DNA of 64,000 nucleotides from Syntrophales bacterium (GTDB lineage Bacteria > Desulfobacterota > Syntrophia > Syntrophales > UBA5619), in NCBI GenBank assembly GCA_023229765.1, contig JALNYO010000007.1:1-64000 (forward strand), read 5' to 3'. A model generated the notes under the pieces. That model was not told where the DNA came from. It ran no database searches and saw only the letters and a program-made list of their open reading frames with translations. Positions 44,389 to 51,914 of this stretch are shown here, piece after piece. Each line of letters starts with the position of its first letter. Within the stretch, counting starts at the first letter, position 1. Made by a program: the position numbers and the translations under genes.

Positions 44389-44439
44389 ATGAAGATTGTT
44401 TTATCAACAGAAACGGCATTAGCAAAGGAGGAACAATGA
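44389..44439 (+). CDS. Possible 16-codon leader peptide overlapping pstS
   Basis: ATG at 44389 follows GAGGAG with normal spacing, and 16 codons later the TGA (44437-44439) overlaps the ATG of pstS as ATGA. The peptide reads MKIVLSTETALAKEEQ. Such an overlap would couple pstS translation to that of the leader. The ribosome-binding region is one of three similar copies in 44344-44457. Whether it is translated is unknown. Confidence 0.4.
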   Translation: MKIVLSTETALAKEEQ

Positions 44440-45446
44440 AAAAGATTTTCCAAACGGTAATGGTCTTGACATTATTATTGTCATTTACACAGGTGTGGGC
44501 AGCAGATACGATTAACGGCGCCGGGGCCTCGTTTCCTTTCCCTATTTACTCGGCCTGGGCCTTTGATTACAACAAGGCAACTGGTGTCAAGCTTAATTAC
44601 CAATCCATCGGTTCAGGCGGCGGCATCAGGCAAATCACGGAAAGAACTGTTGATTTCGGCGCCACTGACGCACCCCTGAAAACGGAGCAGCTTGCCAAAG
44701 CCAAGCTGCTGCAATTCCCCGCTGTGATCGGCGGCGTGGTGCCGGTAGTAAACATTGCCGGGGTAAATTCAGGTGACATCAGGTTTGATTCCGACACCTT
44801 GGCCAAGATATTTCTGGGAGAAATCAAATACTGGGACGATAACAAGATCAAGTCCTTGAATACCAAACTGAATCTTGCTCATAGTGAAATTACGGTTGTC
44901 CACAGATCAGATGGCTCAGGGACGACGGCCGTATTTACAGAATATCTGAACGGAGTCTCCCCCGACTGGAAAAAGAAAGTAGGCGCAGGTACGTCAGTAC
45001 AGTGGCCGGTCGGTATCGGAGGCAAAGGAAATGAGGGAGTGGCGCAATATACGCGATCGACGCCAAACTCGATTGGCTATGTGGAATTTGCCTATGCCGA
45101 ACAGAACAAGATGACCTACGCTCTGCTAAAAAACGGCGCCGGCACCTTTGTAACACCCAGTTTCGATGCTTTTGAGGACGCTGCCGATACGGCCACTTTT
45201 GATGCAAAGAATCATTTTTATCTCTGGTTAGTAAATGCACCGGGTAAAAATTCCTGGCCCATCGCCGGCGCAACCTTTATCCTCTTGGCACAGGAAAAGC
45301 CGGATTCCAACAAAAAGGTAATCAACTTCTACGACTGGTCCTTCAAGAACGGCGACAGTAAGGCTAAAGAACTGATCTATGTCCCCTTACCGAAATCCTT
45401 AAAGGATAAAATCAGGGCCTACTGGAAGGCAAACGGCCTGCAATAG
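44436..45446 (+). CDS. pstS: Phosphate ABC transporter, periplasmic phosphate-binding protein
   Basis: A 336-residue binding protein. Signal peptide MKKIFQTVMVLTLLLSFTQV, cleaved after AWA. The mature protein begins ADTINGAGASFPFPIYSAWA, the PstS signature, and has the phosphate-ligand blocks GSGGGIRQITERTVDFGATD and VVHRSDGSGTTAVFTEYLN. The start at 44436 follows AAAGGAGG; an in-frame ATG at 44355 would put 27 residues in front of the signal peptide and is not preferred. A hairpin at 45461-45510 separates it from pstC, which favours higher PstS output. Confidence 0.94.
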   Translation: MKKIFQTVMVLTLLLSFTQVWAADTINGAGASFPFPIYSAWAFDYNKATGVKLNYQSIGSGGGIRQITERTVDFGATDAPLKTEQLAKAKLLQFPAVIGGVVPVVNIAGVNSGDIRFDSDTLAKIFLGEIKYWDDNKIKSLNTKLNLAHSEITVVHRSDGSGTTAVFTEYLNGVSPDWKKKVGAGTSVQWPVGIGGKGNEGVAQYTRSTPNSIGYVEFAYAEQNKMTYALLKNGAGTFVTPSFDAFEDAADTATFDAKNHFYLWLVNAPGKNSWPIAGATFILLAQEKPDSNKKVINFYDWSFKNGDSKAKELIYVPLPKSLKDKIRAYWKANGLQ

Positions 45447-45460
45447 GAAGGCAAGTATAT

Positions 45461-45514
45461 GACAGCAAGGCAAGCGATGTAATATTTATTCTATCATCCG
45501 CCTTGCTGTCTTTT
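45461..45514 (+). terminator. Hairpin between pstS and pstC (partial terminator)
   Basis: GACAGCAAGGC (45461-45471) and GCCTTGCTGTC (45500-45510) form a perfect 11-bp stem around a 28-base loop, followed by TTTT. The short T run suggests partial termination or 3'-end protection of the pstS message. Confidence 0.6.
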
Positions 45515-45551
45515 GTCAATGTTTCAATGAATAACAAAGGGAACCATGTGA

Positions 45552-46493
45552 ATGGCCGTAACGTTTAAAAAAAATCCCGGGGATATCATCTTCTCTTTCA
45601 TTACCGCCATTGCCGCCTGCATGGTTGTCTTCTTTATTATTGGCATTCTTTTTGTCCTTATTAAAGAATCTTCCCTGGCCAGAGAAAAGTTCGGTATTGT
45701 ACAATTTCTTATCACAACAGCATGGAACCCGGTAACAGAAAACTTCGGCGCATTGACAACCATTTACGGAACCTTTGTGACGACGGTTCTGTCGCTTGTC
45801 ATGGCCATCCCGGTGGCCCTGGGCATCGCCATATTTGTCACGGAAATAGCGCCTAACTTTCTGAAGGGTCCTATCGGCATTGCCATCGAACTATTAGCAG
45901 CAATTCCGAGTATCATATACGGCATGTGGGGATTGTTTACCCTTTCCCCGCTCATGAGAAATTACATTGAGCCATTCCTGCAAAAAGCTACCGCCGGCAT
46001 CCCTCTGGTAAACAACCTCTTCCAAGGTACGCCGATGGGCATTGATATCTTGACCGCCAGCATTATCCTCAGTATCATGATCATACCTTTTACGGCCAGT
46101 ATAGCTCGAGATGCATTTAATCTGACCCCTTCAATCGTGAAAGAATCAGCTTACGCCCTAGGGGCAACACAATGGGAAGTCGTGAAAGATATCGTCATCC
46201 CGTATTCGAAGCTGGGTGTTTTCGGCGGTATCCTCTTTTCCCTGGGGCGCGCGATCGGCGAGACCATGGCGGTCGCTTTCGTCCTGGGCAACAACCACAA
46301 GATGTTCACATCCTTCTTCGATAGCGCTGCGACCATAACCGTGACACTGGCCAACGAGTTTACCGAGGCAGACAAAGATATTTACCTTTCTTCGCTTTTC
46401 TATCTGGCCCTGGTACTCTTTACGATGAGTTTCATTTTCCTGGCCATCGCCAAATTCTTTCTCCTGAAGGCTGAGCGGAGGTATTCCCGGTGA
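45552..46493 (+). CDS. pstC: Phosphate ABC transporter, permease PstC
   Basis: A 313-residue inner-membrane permease with six or more spans. Typical PstC segments: NFGALTTIYGTFVTTVLSLV, FLKGPIGIAIELLAAIPSII, IPFTASIARDAFNLTPSIVK, ESAYALGATQWEVVKDIVIP (the EAA loop contacting PstB) and SLGRAIGETMAVAFVLGNNH. The stop overlaps the pstA start by four bases. Confidence 0.94.
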   Translation: MAVTFKKNPGDIIFSFITAIAACMVVFFIIGILFVLIKESSLAREKFGIVQFLITTAWNPVTENFGALTTIYGTFVTTVLSLVMAIPVALGIAIFVTEIAPNFLKGPIGIAIELLAAIPSIIYGMWGLFTLSPLMRNYIEPFLQKATAGIPLVNNLFQGTPMGIDILTASIILSIMIIPFTASIARDAFNLTPSIVKESAYALGATQWEVVKDIVIPYSKLGVFGGILFSLGRAIGETMAVAFVLGNNHKMFTSFFDSAATITVTLANEFTEADKDIYLSSLFYLALVLFTMSFIFLAIAKFFLLKAERRYSR

Positions 46494-47329
46494 AGAAAGA
46501 ACAGGTAAGAAAAATTAAAAGTTTTATAGCCCTCTCGATCAGCACTTTTTCCGCCTTTTTGGGATTATTTTGGCTCGTTTTTATCCTGGGCGACGTGTTG
46601 GTGCACGGAATTGCAGCCCTGAATCTCTCCCTCTTTGTCAACGATCCGGCGCCGGTGGGCGTCGCCGGGGGAGGCCTGCGGAATGCCTTTGTCGGCCAGT
46701 TGATGATAACATTATTTGCCACCTTGATTGGAGTGCCTATCGGGGTGCTTGGTGGGACTTTCCTGGCCGAATATGCGCGGGGCAGAACTATAGCCAGGAT
46801 AATCAGCATCCTCTCCGATATCATGGTCAGTGTGCCCTCCATAGTCATCGGGACATTCATCTATGCGATTCTGGTAAGACCCTTCGGTCACTTCAGTGGA
46901 TGGGCCGGCGCCGGCGCCCTTGCCATAATAATGATCCCCGTCGTCCTCAGGACCACGGAAGATATGTTGGCCCTTGTACCATGGGAACTGAGAGAGGCGG
47001 CCTTTGCCCTGGGAGCGCCCTATTATAAGGTGATCATCCAGGTGGTTTATCGCGGCGCCGCCACGGGTATCCTCACGGGCATCCTGCTTTCCATTGCCAG
47101 AGTAGCAGGAGAGACGGCGCCGCTCCTGTTCACATCGTTTAACAACTCTTACTTCTCTTTAGACATGAACCACCCCATTTCTTCTCTGACTGCTACCATC
47201 TTTCAATACGCCATGGGTCCCTATGCCATCTGGCATACTCAAGCCTGGGCCGCATCATTAGTTATTACGGTTTTTATCCTCGTTCTTACCATATTGGGAA
47301 GACTTATCATCAAGTGGAGATACAAATAG
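46490..47329 (+). CDS. pstA: Phosphate ABC transporter, permease PstA
   Basis: A 279-residue permease with six spans, partner of PstC. Segments: GGLRNAFVGQLMITLFATLI, GTFLAEYARGRTIARIISIL, MVSVPSIVIGTFIYAILVRP, WELREAAFALGAPYYKVIIQ (EAA loop) and RVAGETAPLLFTSFNNSYFS. It starts with GTG at 46490 inside the end of pstC, and its TAG shares a base with the pstB GTG. Confidence 0.93.
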   Translation: MKKEQVRKIKSFIALSISTFSAFLGLFWLVFILGDVLVHGIAALNLSLFVNDPAPVGVAGGGLRNAFVGQLMITLFATLIGVPIGVLGGTFLAEYARGRTIARIISILSDIMVSVPSIVIGTFIYAILVRPFGHFSGWAGAGALAIIMIPVVLRTTEDMLALVPWELREAAFALGAPYYKVIIQVVYRGAATGILTGILLSIARVAGETAPLLFTSFNNSYFSLDMNHPISSLTATIFQYAMGPYAIWHTQAWAASLVITVFILVLTILGRLIIKWRYK

Positions 47330-48090
47330 TGGCTGAAACGATTGAGATAGAAGCGAAAGACCTGTCTTTTTGTTATTCCGGCGGCGTGCAAGTCCTGAAG
47401 AAAATCAATCTGCCTGTGTATAAGAATGCTGTAACCGCTTTAATTGGTCCTTCTGGTTGTGGCAAAACGACCCTTTTGCGCTGTTTTAACAGGATGCATG
47501 ACCTCTATCCGAAACATCGGTATGAAGGGGAAATACTCTTGAGGAACGAGAACATCCTCAAGGATACGATTGATCTCATTAATCTTAGAAGCCGCATCGG
47601 CATGGTTTTCCAAAAACCGACTCCCTTCCCCATGAGCATCTGTGACAATATCACCTATGGACTTAAGTTAAAGGGCATTAAAAAGGCCGAGCACCCCGAA
47701 CGGGTGGAAAAGGCACTTAAGGATGCGCATTTATGGGCGGAGGTGAAGGACAAACTCCATGACAGCGCCTATGAACTGTCCGGCGGTCAGCAGCAGCGAC
47801 TTGTTATTGCCAGGGCACTGGCCGTCAATCCCGATGTCCTGCTCTTTGACGAACCGACATCGGCCCTTGATCCGCTTTCCACCGCCAAGATTGAAGAACT
47901 GTTGGAAACACTGAAAAAAGAGATAACAATCATTATCGTCACTCATAATATGCAGCAGGCGGCCAGGATGTCCGACTGGACAGGTTTTGTGATGCTTGGG
48001 GAATTGATCGAGTTTGATACAACGGACAAGATATTTACCGCACCAGCGGTGAAGCTCACTGAAGACTACATAACCGGGAGGTTTGGCTGA
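47329..48090 (+). CDS. pstB: Phosphate ABC transporter, ATPase
   Basis: A 253-residue ABC ATPase. Walker A: ALIGPSGCGKTTLLRCFNRM, the PstB-typical NRMHDL following; signature ELSGGQQQRLVIARAL; Walker B VLLFDEPTSALDP; H-loop VTHNMQQAARMSD. It energises phosphate import by PstSCA. The GTG at 47329 is preferred since TGGAGA lies nine bases upstream and MAETIEIEAKDLSF fits family starts; a GTG at 47314 would add five residues. phoU starts at its last base. Confidence 0.94.
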   Translation: MAETIEIEAKDLSFCYSGGVQVLKKINLPVYKNAVTALIGPSGCGKTTLLRCFNRMHDLYPKHRYEGEILLRNENILKDTIDLINLRSRIGMVFQKPTPFPMSICDNITYGLKLKGIKKAEHPERVEKALKDAHLWAEVKDKLHDSAYELSGGQQQRLVIARALAVNPDVLLFDEPTSALDPLSTAKIEELLETLKKEITIIIVTHNMQQAARMSDWTGFVMLGELIEFDTTDKIFTAPAVKLTEDYITGRFG

Positions 48091-48761
48091 TGACCATTTT
48101 TGACGAAGAACTGCAGCATCTGAACGTGAAAATTCTCCGGATGGGATTCCTGGTAGCGGAGGCCATCAGGAATGCCGTCCATGCGCTCAAGGACAGAAAC
48201 AGTGCCTTGGCACGGAAGGTAATCGACGACGAACCATTGGTCGATGCTCTTGATGTGGAAATAGATGAGGCGTGTATTCGGCTAATCGCCTTGCGTCAAC
48301 CCAAAGCCATCGATCTCAGGTTTATCACAACAGCCATGAAGGTAACGTCCGAACTGGAACGAATGGGTGATCTGGCGGTTAATATCGCCAATAGGGCCAC
48401 CGAGCTCAATGAAGAGTCGGAGCTTAAACCTTATATTGACATACCGAAAATGGGCGAAATAGCCCGAGGCATGACGCGAGACGTACTTAATGCGTTTGTA
48501 AGCAGAGACGCGCAATTGGCAGCCGATGTGATCGCCAGGGATGACGAAATCGACGATCTCAAGGTTGAAGTTCTCAGGGAACTTTCCTTATTAACGGCCC
48601 AGGACCCAAGCATGGCAAACCGGGCGATGAAGATCAGCTTTGTAGCTCATTATCTGGAGCGCATCGCCGACCACGCGACCAATATCGCCGAAATGTTAAT
48701 ATACCTCGTTCAAGGAAGGATCGTCAAACATGCGGACCTTAAGCCGGAGAATAAAGAGTGA
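48090..48761 (+). CDS. phoU: Phosphate transport system regulator PhoU
   Basis: A 223-residue protein of two three-helix PhoU repeats, with metal-binding acidic motifs (RKVIDDEPLVDALDVEIDEA and DAQLAADVIARDDEIDDLKV). It links the Pst transporter to the PhoR/PhoB signal system and represses it when phosphate is high. The start overlaps the pstB stop (TGATG). PhoR and PhoB genes are not in this window. Confidence 0.93.
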   Translation: MTIFDEELQHLNVKILRMGFLVAEAIRNAVHALKDRNSALARKVIDDEPLVDALDVEIDEACIRLIALRQPKAIDLRFITTAMKVTSELERMGDLAVNIANRATELNEESELKPYIDIPKMGEIARGMTRDVLNAFVSRDAQLAADVIARDDEIDDLKVEVLRELSLLTAQDPSMANRAMKISFVAHYLERIADHATNIAEMLIYLVQGRIVKHADLKPENKE

Positions 48762-48796
48762 CTTAACGCAATATAACTGAGGAAGGAGAGTGTTCT

Positions 48797-49237
48797 ATGA
48801 CAACCAGAAAGAAAATCAAGGTGCTCTTTGTCTGCATACATAACAGCGCCCGTAGCCAGATGGCGGAGGCCTTTCTGAATCAGCTGGCCGGAGATCGCTT
48901 TGAGGCCCAAAGCGCCGGTTTGGAGCCGGGCGTGTTGAACCCGCTGGCGATAGAAGTCATGCGCGAGTCAGGCCTCGATATCTCCGCCAAGCAGACGAAA
49001 GGCGTTTTCGATTTCTATAAGCGAGGGGCCATTTTTAACTATGTCATCACAGTGTGCGATGAGGCCAGTGCTGAACGCTGTCCGATTTTCCCCGGCATCA
49101 CAAAGCGGCTTCACTGGAGCTTTGCCGATCCCGCCGCGCTGCCGGACAGTCGAGAGGAAAAACTCGAGGCAGCCCGCCGCATCAGAGATGAAATCCGCCA
49201 AGCCGTGCTGACCTTCGTCAATAAAACAGCGGTATGA
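48797..49237 (+). CDS. arsC: Low-molecular-weight phosphatase-type arsenate reductase
   Basis: A 146-residue LMW-PTPase fold protein with the anion loop C13-X5-R19 (VCIHNSARSQMAEAF) and the acid loop WSFADPAA. Thioredoxin-coupled ArsC enzymes have this plan: further redox cysteines could be those in TVCDEASAERCP. Arsenate enters cells through Pst, so presence in the pst operon makes sense as built-in protection. A PTP acting on a protein is the alternative. GGAAGGAGAG precedes the ATG; its TGA overlaps the psiE ATG. Confidence 0.85.
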   Translation: MTTRKKIKVLFVCIHNSARSQMAEAFLNQLAGDRFEAQSAGLEPGVLNPLAIEVMRESGLDISAKQTKGVFDFYKRGAIFNYVITVCDEASAERCPIFPGITKRLHWSFADPAALPDSREEKLEAARRIRDEIRQAVLTFVNKTAV

Positions 49238-49641
49238 AGCATTTCAGAAAAGTTGTCGACATTGTCATCAAGCTGATGATCCCCCTCGTAATCCTTGCCC
49301 TCATGATGGGCATTGCGCGCATCATCCTTGACCTCCGGTTGGTGTATAGCAGCCCTACGATCGCGGCAGGATTTGACCTGATGGTCACCAATATCCTGTC
49401 CATGTTCGTGGTCATCGAATTGCTGCGGAGTATCATCGAGTACTTTGAAGTCCACCGCCTCAAGATAACGTTTATTATTGATGCCGCCATTGTTTTTGTC
49501 CTGCGGGAGATTATGATCGGATTGTACAAACACTCGCTGGAATATAGGGAAATCATTGCCCTGGCCGTGCTCATTTTGATTATCGGGAGCATACGAACTT
49601 TGGCAATCATATTTTCGCCGGAGAAGGCGAAGGAAGCATGA
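49234..49641 (+). CDS. psiE: PsiE-family membrane protein
   Basis: A 135-residue protein with four hydrophobic spans (about residues 10-30, 40-65, 80-97 and 107-127), the layout and size of phosphate-starvation-inducible PsiE. Recognisable parts: VVIELLRSIIEYFEVHRLKI and AAIVFVLREIMIGLYKH. PsiE is phosphate-regulated in E. coli but its function is unknown. Four-base overlaps join it to arsC and to the small gene that follows. Confidence 0.85.
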   Translation: MKHFRKVVDIVIKLMIPLVILALMMGIARIILDLRLVYSSPTIAAGFDLMVTNILSMFVVIELLRSIIEYFEVHRLKITFIIDAAIVFVLREIMIGLYKHSLEYREIIALAVLILIIGSIRTLAIIFSPEKAKEA

Positions 49642-49745
49642 GGTTTATTAGATATGGAAAAAAAATTTTGGAAAGAATAGAAGAAATAGTTATCATCGTA
49701 GCCCTGGTTATCGGAGTCTGTTTTATGGTTCTCCATTGGCGGTGA
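49638..49745 (+). CDS. 35-residue single-span membrane protein
   Basis: The frame starts with ATG overlapping the psiE stop (ATGA) and ends at TGA 49743-49745. It encodes MRFIRYGKKILERIEEIVII followed by VALVIGVCFMVLHWR: a basic, amphipathic N-terminus and one hydrophobic span, a topology with the positive end inside. The overlap repeats the junction style of the operon, so translation by coupling is likely. It resembles small transporter- or kinase-associated membrane peptides, but no family is recognised. Confidence 0.6.
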   Translation: MRFIRYGKKILERIEEIVIIVALVIGVCFMVLHWR

Positions 49746-49832
49746 AAATAATTTAAAAAAGTGATATGCTGCTCCCGCACCTTTGTAGTCAAAAGGCGAT
49801 GTTTGCAGCAAAAAATAACTGAGGAATTGGTA

Positions 49833-50876
49833 TTGCCGCAGATGACGACAAAAGGAATGAAAATAGGGATTCTCACTGCCGGTGGCGACTGCCCGGGAAT
49901 CAATGCAGCGATACGAGGCGTGGCCAAGACCGCCATTGTCAGTCACGATATGAAGGTTTATGGCATTTCCTCGGGTTTCGTTGGACTCATTGAGCGTGAA
50001 TATACTAAGCTGGATGAATCAGATGTATCGGGCATTCTTACTCTCGGGGGTACCATTTTAGGGACTTCTCGTGAAAAACCGTTTAAGGAGGGAGAGAGCT
50101 ACCGCAAAGCAATCGATAAACCGCAGGTAATCGTCGATAATTATAAGAAGATGGAGCTGGATTGCCTGGTTTGTATCGGTGGTAACGGCACGATGAAAAC
50201 GGCTTATAAACTCTCCCAGGAGGGTCTTAATATTGTGGGAATACCGAAAACGATTGATAACGATGTGTGGGGGACCGATTTTACCTTTGGATTTGATTCG
50301 GCAGTGAGTATTGCCACCGAGGCGATCGACCGGCTGCATACTACCGCCAATTCCCACAAACGCATCATGGTGATTGAGGTCATGGGACACCAGGCTGGTT
50401 GGCTGGCCTTGTATTCCGGTATCGCAGGCGGAGGCGATATTATTCTCATCCCGGAGATCGCCTACGATATCAATGTCATTGAGAAATATCTGGAAAAGCG
50501 GATTGCGAAAGACAAAGGCTATTCGATTGTCGTCGTTGCCGAAGGTATCAAAACAAACAATGATAAATCGGCAGGAAGTTACATAGCAAAAATGGTCACC
50601 AAACATACGGGTCTGGAAACCCGCGAAACGGTTCTGGGATACCTCCAGCGTGGGGGCACGCCTACGGCGATGGACAGGATTCTCGCCACCAGATATGGCG
50701 CCTACGCTACCGAACTCATCGCCAAACGAGAATTCGGGAAGATGGTTTCTTTAAGAAATGAAGAAATTACTTCTGTACCGCTTGCTGAAATCGCCGGTAA
50801 ATTGAAACTGGTGGACCCGGGCCATTCTCTGATCAAGAAGGCACGAAACTTGGACACCTGCTTTGGCGATGCCTGA
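49833..50876 (+). CDS. pfkA: 6-phosphofructokinase
   Basis: A 347-residue PfkA-type kinase phosphorylating fructose 6-phosphate. Substrate and nucleotide loops: ILTAGGDCPGINAAIRG, CIGGNGTMKTAYKLSQ, the catalytic GIPKTIDNDVWGTDFTFGFD, VMGHQAGWLALYSGIAGGGD and GYLQRGGTPTAMDRIL. The residue equivalent to E. coli 104 is Gly (ATP-type) while 124 is Lys (as in PPi enzymes), a mixed class usually ATP-dependent; the donor is not certain. TTG at 49833 has GAGGA seven bases upstream; ATGs at 49842 or 49857 are alternatives. It ends directly against the M29 fragment. Confidence 0.87.
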   Translation: MPQMTTKGMKIGILTAGGDCPGINAAIRGVAKTAIVSHDMKVYGISSGFVGLIEREYTKLDESDVSGILTLGGTILGTSREKPFKEGESYRKAIDKPQVIVDNYKKMELDCLVCIGGNGTMKTAYKLSQEGLNIVGIPKTIDNDVWGTDFTFGFDSAVSIATEAIDRLHTTANSHKRIMVIEVMGHQAGWLALYSGIAGGGDIILIPEIAYDINVIEKYLEKRIAKDKGYSIVVVAEGIKTNNDKSAGSYIAKMVTKHTGLETRETVLGYLQRGGTPTAMDRILATRYGAYATELIAKREFGKMVSLRNEEITSVPLAEIAGKLKLVDPGHSLIKKARNLDTCFGDA

Positions 50877-50972
50877 CTGCACTGGGACATGGTGAACACG
50901 GAACCAAAAATGGTCACTGCCCATCTCAAAACCGGCGAAAAGATTCTGATCTACGAAAACGGATGTTTCTAG
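50877..50972 (+). pseudogene. 3' fragment of the M29 aminopeptidase gene
   Basis: Starting right after the pfkA stop, 31 codons plus TAG read LHWDMVNTEPKMVTAHLKTG then EKILIYENGCF. This matches the last part of the peptidase at 39749-40966, with about a dozen base changes and a stop two codons early. No start is present. It shows that the second uppP arrived with its original upstream neighbour. Confidence 0.9.
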
Positions 50973-50982
50973 GGGGGCTGAA

Positions 50983-51750
50983 GTGGAGATAACAACAGCG
51001 CTCATTCTTGGCATCGTCGAGGGATTTTCGGAGTTTCTGCCGATTTCGTCCACCGGCCACCTGATCCTCGCCGGGAAACTGCTTGGACTTGCGGAAAGCG
51101 ATTTCGTAAAGAGTTTTGACATCGCCATCCAGTTGGGGGCGATACTCTCCGTTGTCGTTCTGTATTGGCGAGAGCTGCTTGTCAATTGGGAAACGATCAA
51201 AAAAGTGGCCGTCGCCTTTCTGCCGACCGGCGTAATCGGCTTTGTCCTCTACAAAATCATCAAAAACATCCTCCTCGGCTCAACGGCCGTCGTCCTCTGG
51301 TCGCTCCTTATCGGGGGAATCATCCTTATCGTCTTCGAGATGCTTCATCGCGAAAAAGACGACGCGACAAAATCTCTCTCCGAAATTACATACATGCAGT
51401 CGTTTCTGATCGGCGTTTTTCAGTCGCTTGCCGTCATCCCCGGGGTATCCCGTTCCGCGGCGACGATCGTCGGGGGGCTGATCCTCGGCATGAAAAGGAC
51501 AATAATTGTCGAATTTTCCTTTCTGCTGGCCGTTCCGACGATGCTCGCCGCAACGGTTTACGACCTGTATAAAAACGGCGCCATCTTCTCCGTCTTGCAG
51601 CTCAATTATCTGGCAGTCGGGTTTTTAACCTCCTTCATCGTCGCTTTGGCGAGCATCAAATTTCTGATCCGTTTCGTACAGAACCACACGTTCATCCTCT
51701 TCGGCATTTACCGTATCGCCCTTGTCCTCGTCTGGTTTGCGCTCTTTTGA
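50983..51750 (+). CDS. uppP: Undecaprenyl-diphosphatase, copy 2
   Basis: A 255-residue protein identical to copy 1 except for Thr at position 4. The catalytic motifs EGFSEFLPISSTGHLILAGK and PGVSRSAATIVGG are intact. About 12 base differences lie within the first 310 bases, nearly all silent, while the last 460 bases are identical to copy 1. GGGGGGCTGAA precedes the GTG start. It lies ten bases after the M29 fragment. Two functional copies could raise carrier recycling or bacitracin tolerance (inference). Confidence 0.93.
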   Translation: MEITTALILGIVEGFSEFLPISSTGHLILAGKLLGLAESDFVKSFDIAIQLGAILSVVVLYWRELLVNWETIKKVAVAFLPTGVIGFVLYKIIKNILLGSTAVVLWSLLIGGIILIVFEMLHREKDDATKSLSEITYMQSFLIGVFQSLAVIPGVSRSAATIVGGLILGMKRTIIVEFSFLLAVPTMLAATVYDLYKNGAIFSVLQLNYLAVGFLTSFIVALASIKFLIRFVQNHTFILFGIYRIALVLVWFALF

Positions 51751-51757
51751 CCGGACT

Positions 51758-51843
51758 TGTTTGAGCGCCTAAGGCAGACAGCTTAAAATATCCGTTGCGG
51801 CGTTTCCCCTGCCCTGACATCGGCAAGATCGCCAGCAAGCCCG
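51758..51843 (-). pseudogene. Decayed remnant of the nnrD 3' end, left side
   Basis: The plus strand TTTGAGCGCCTAAGGCAG and following bases match 61189 onward, in the C-terminal coding end of nnrD, at about 75% over the first 42 bases and less well after. On the minus strand GLAGDLADVRAGE resembles GFSGDLAAADKGQE of the intact protein, after which the frame is lost. It lies just downstream of uppP copy 2. Confidence 0.5.
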
Positions 51844-51914
51844 GGTAAGAACAAAAATGAAAATTTGTTGCGTACTGACAGCCGCGACCGCACAGCCCCG
51901 TTTAGAATCTAAAG

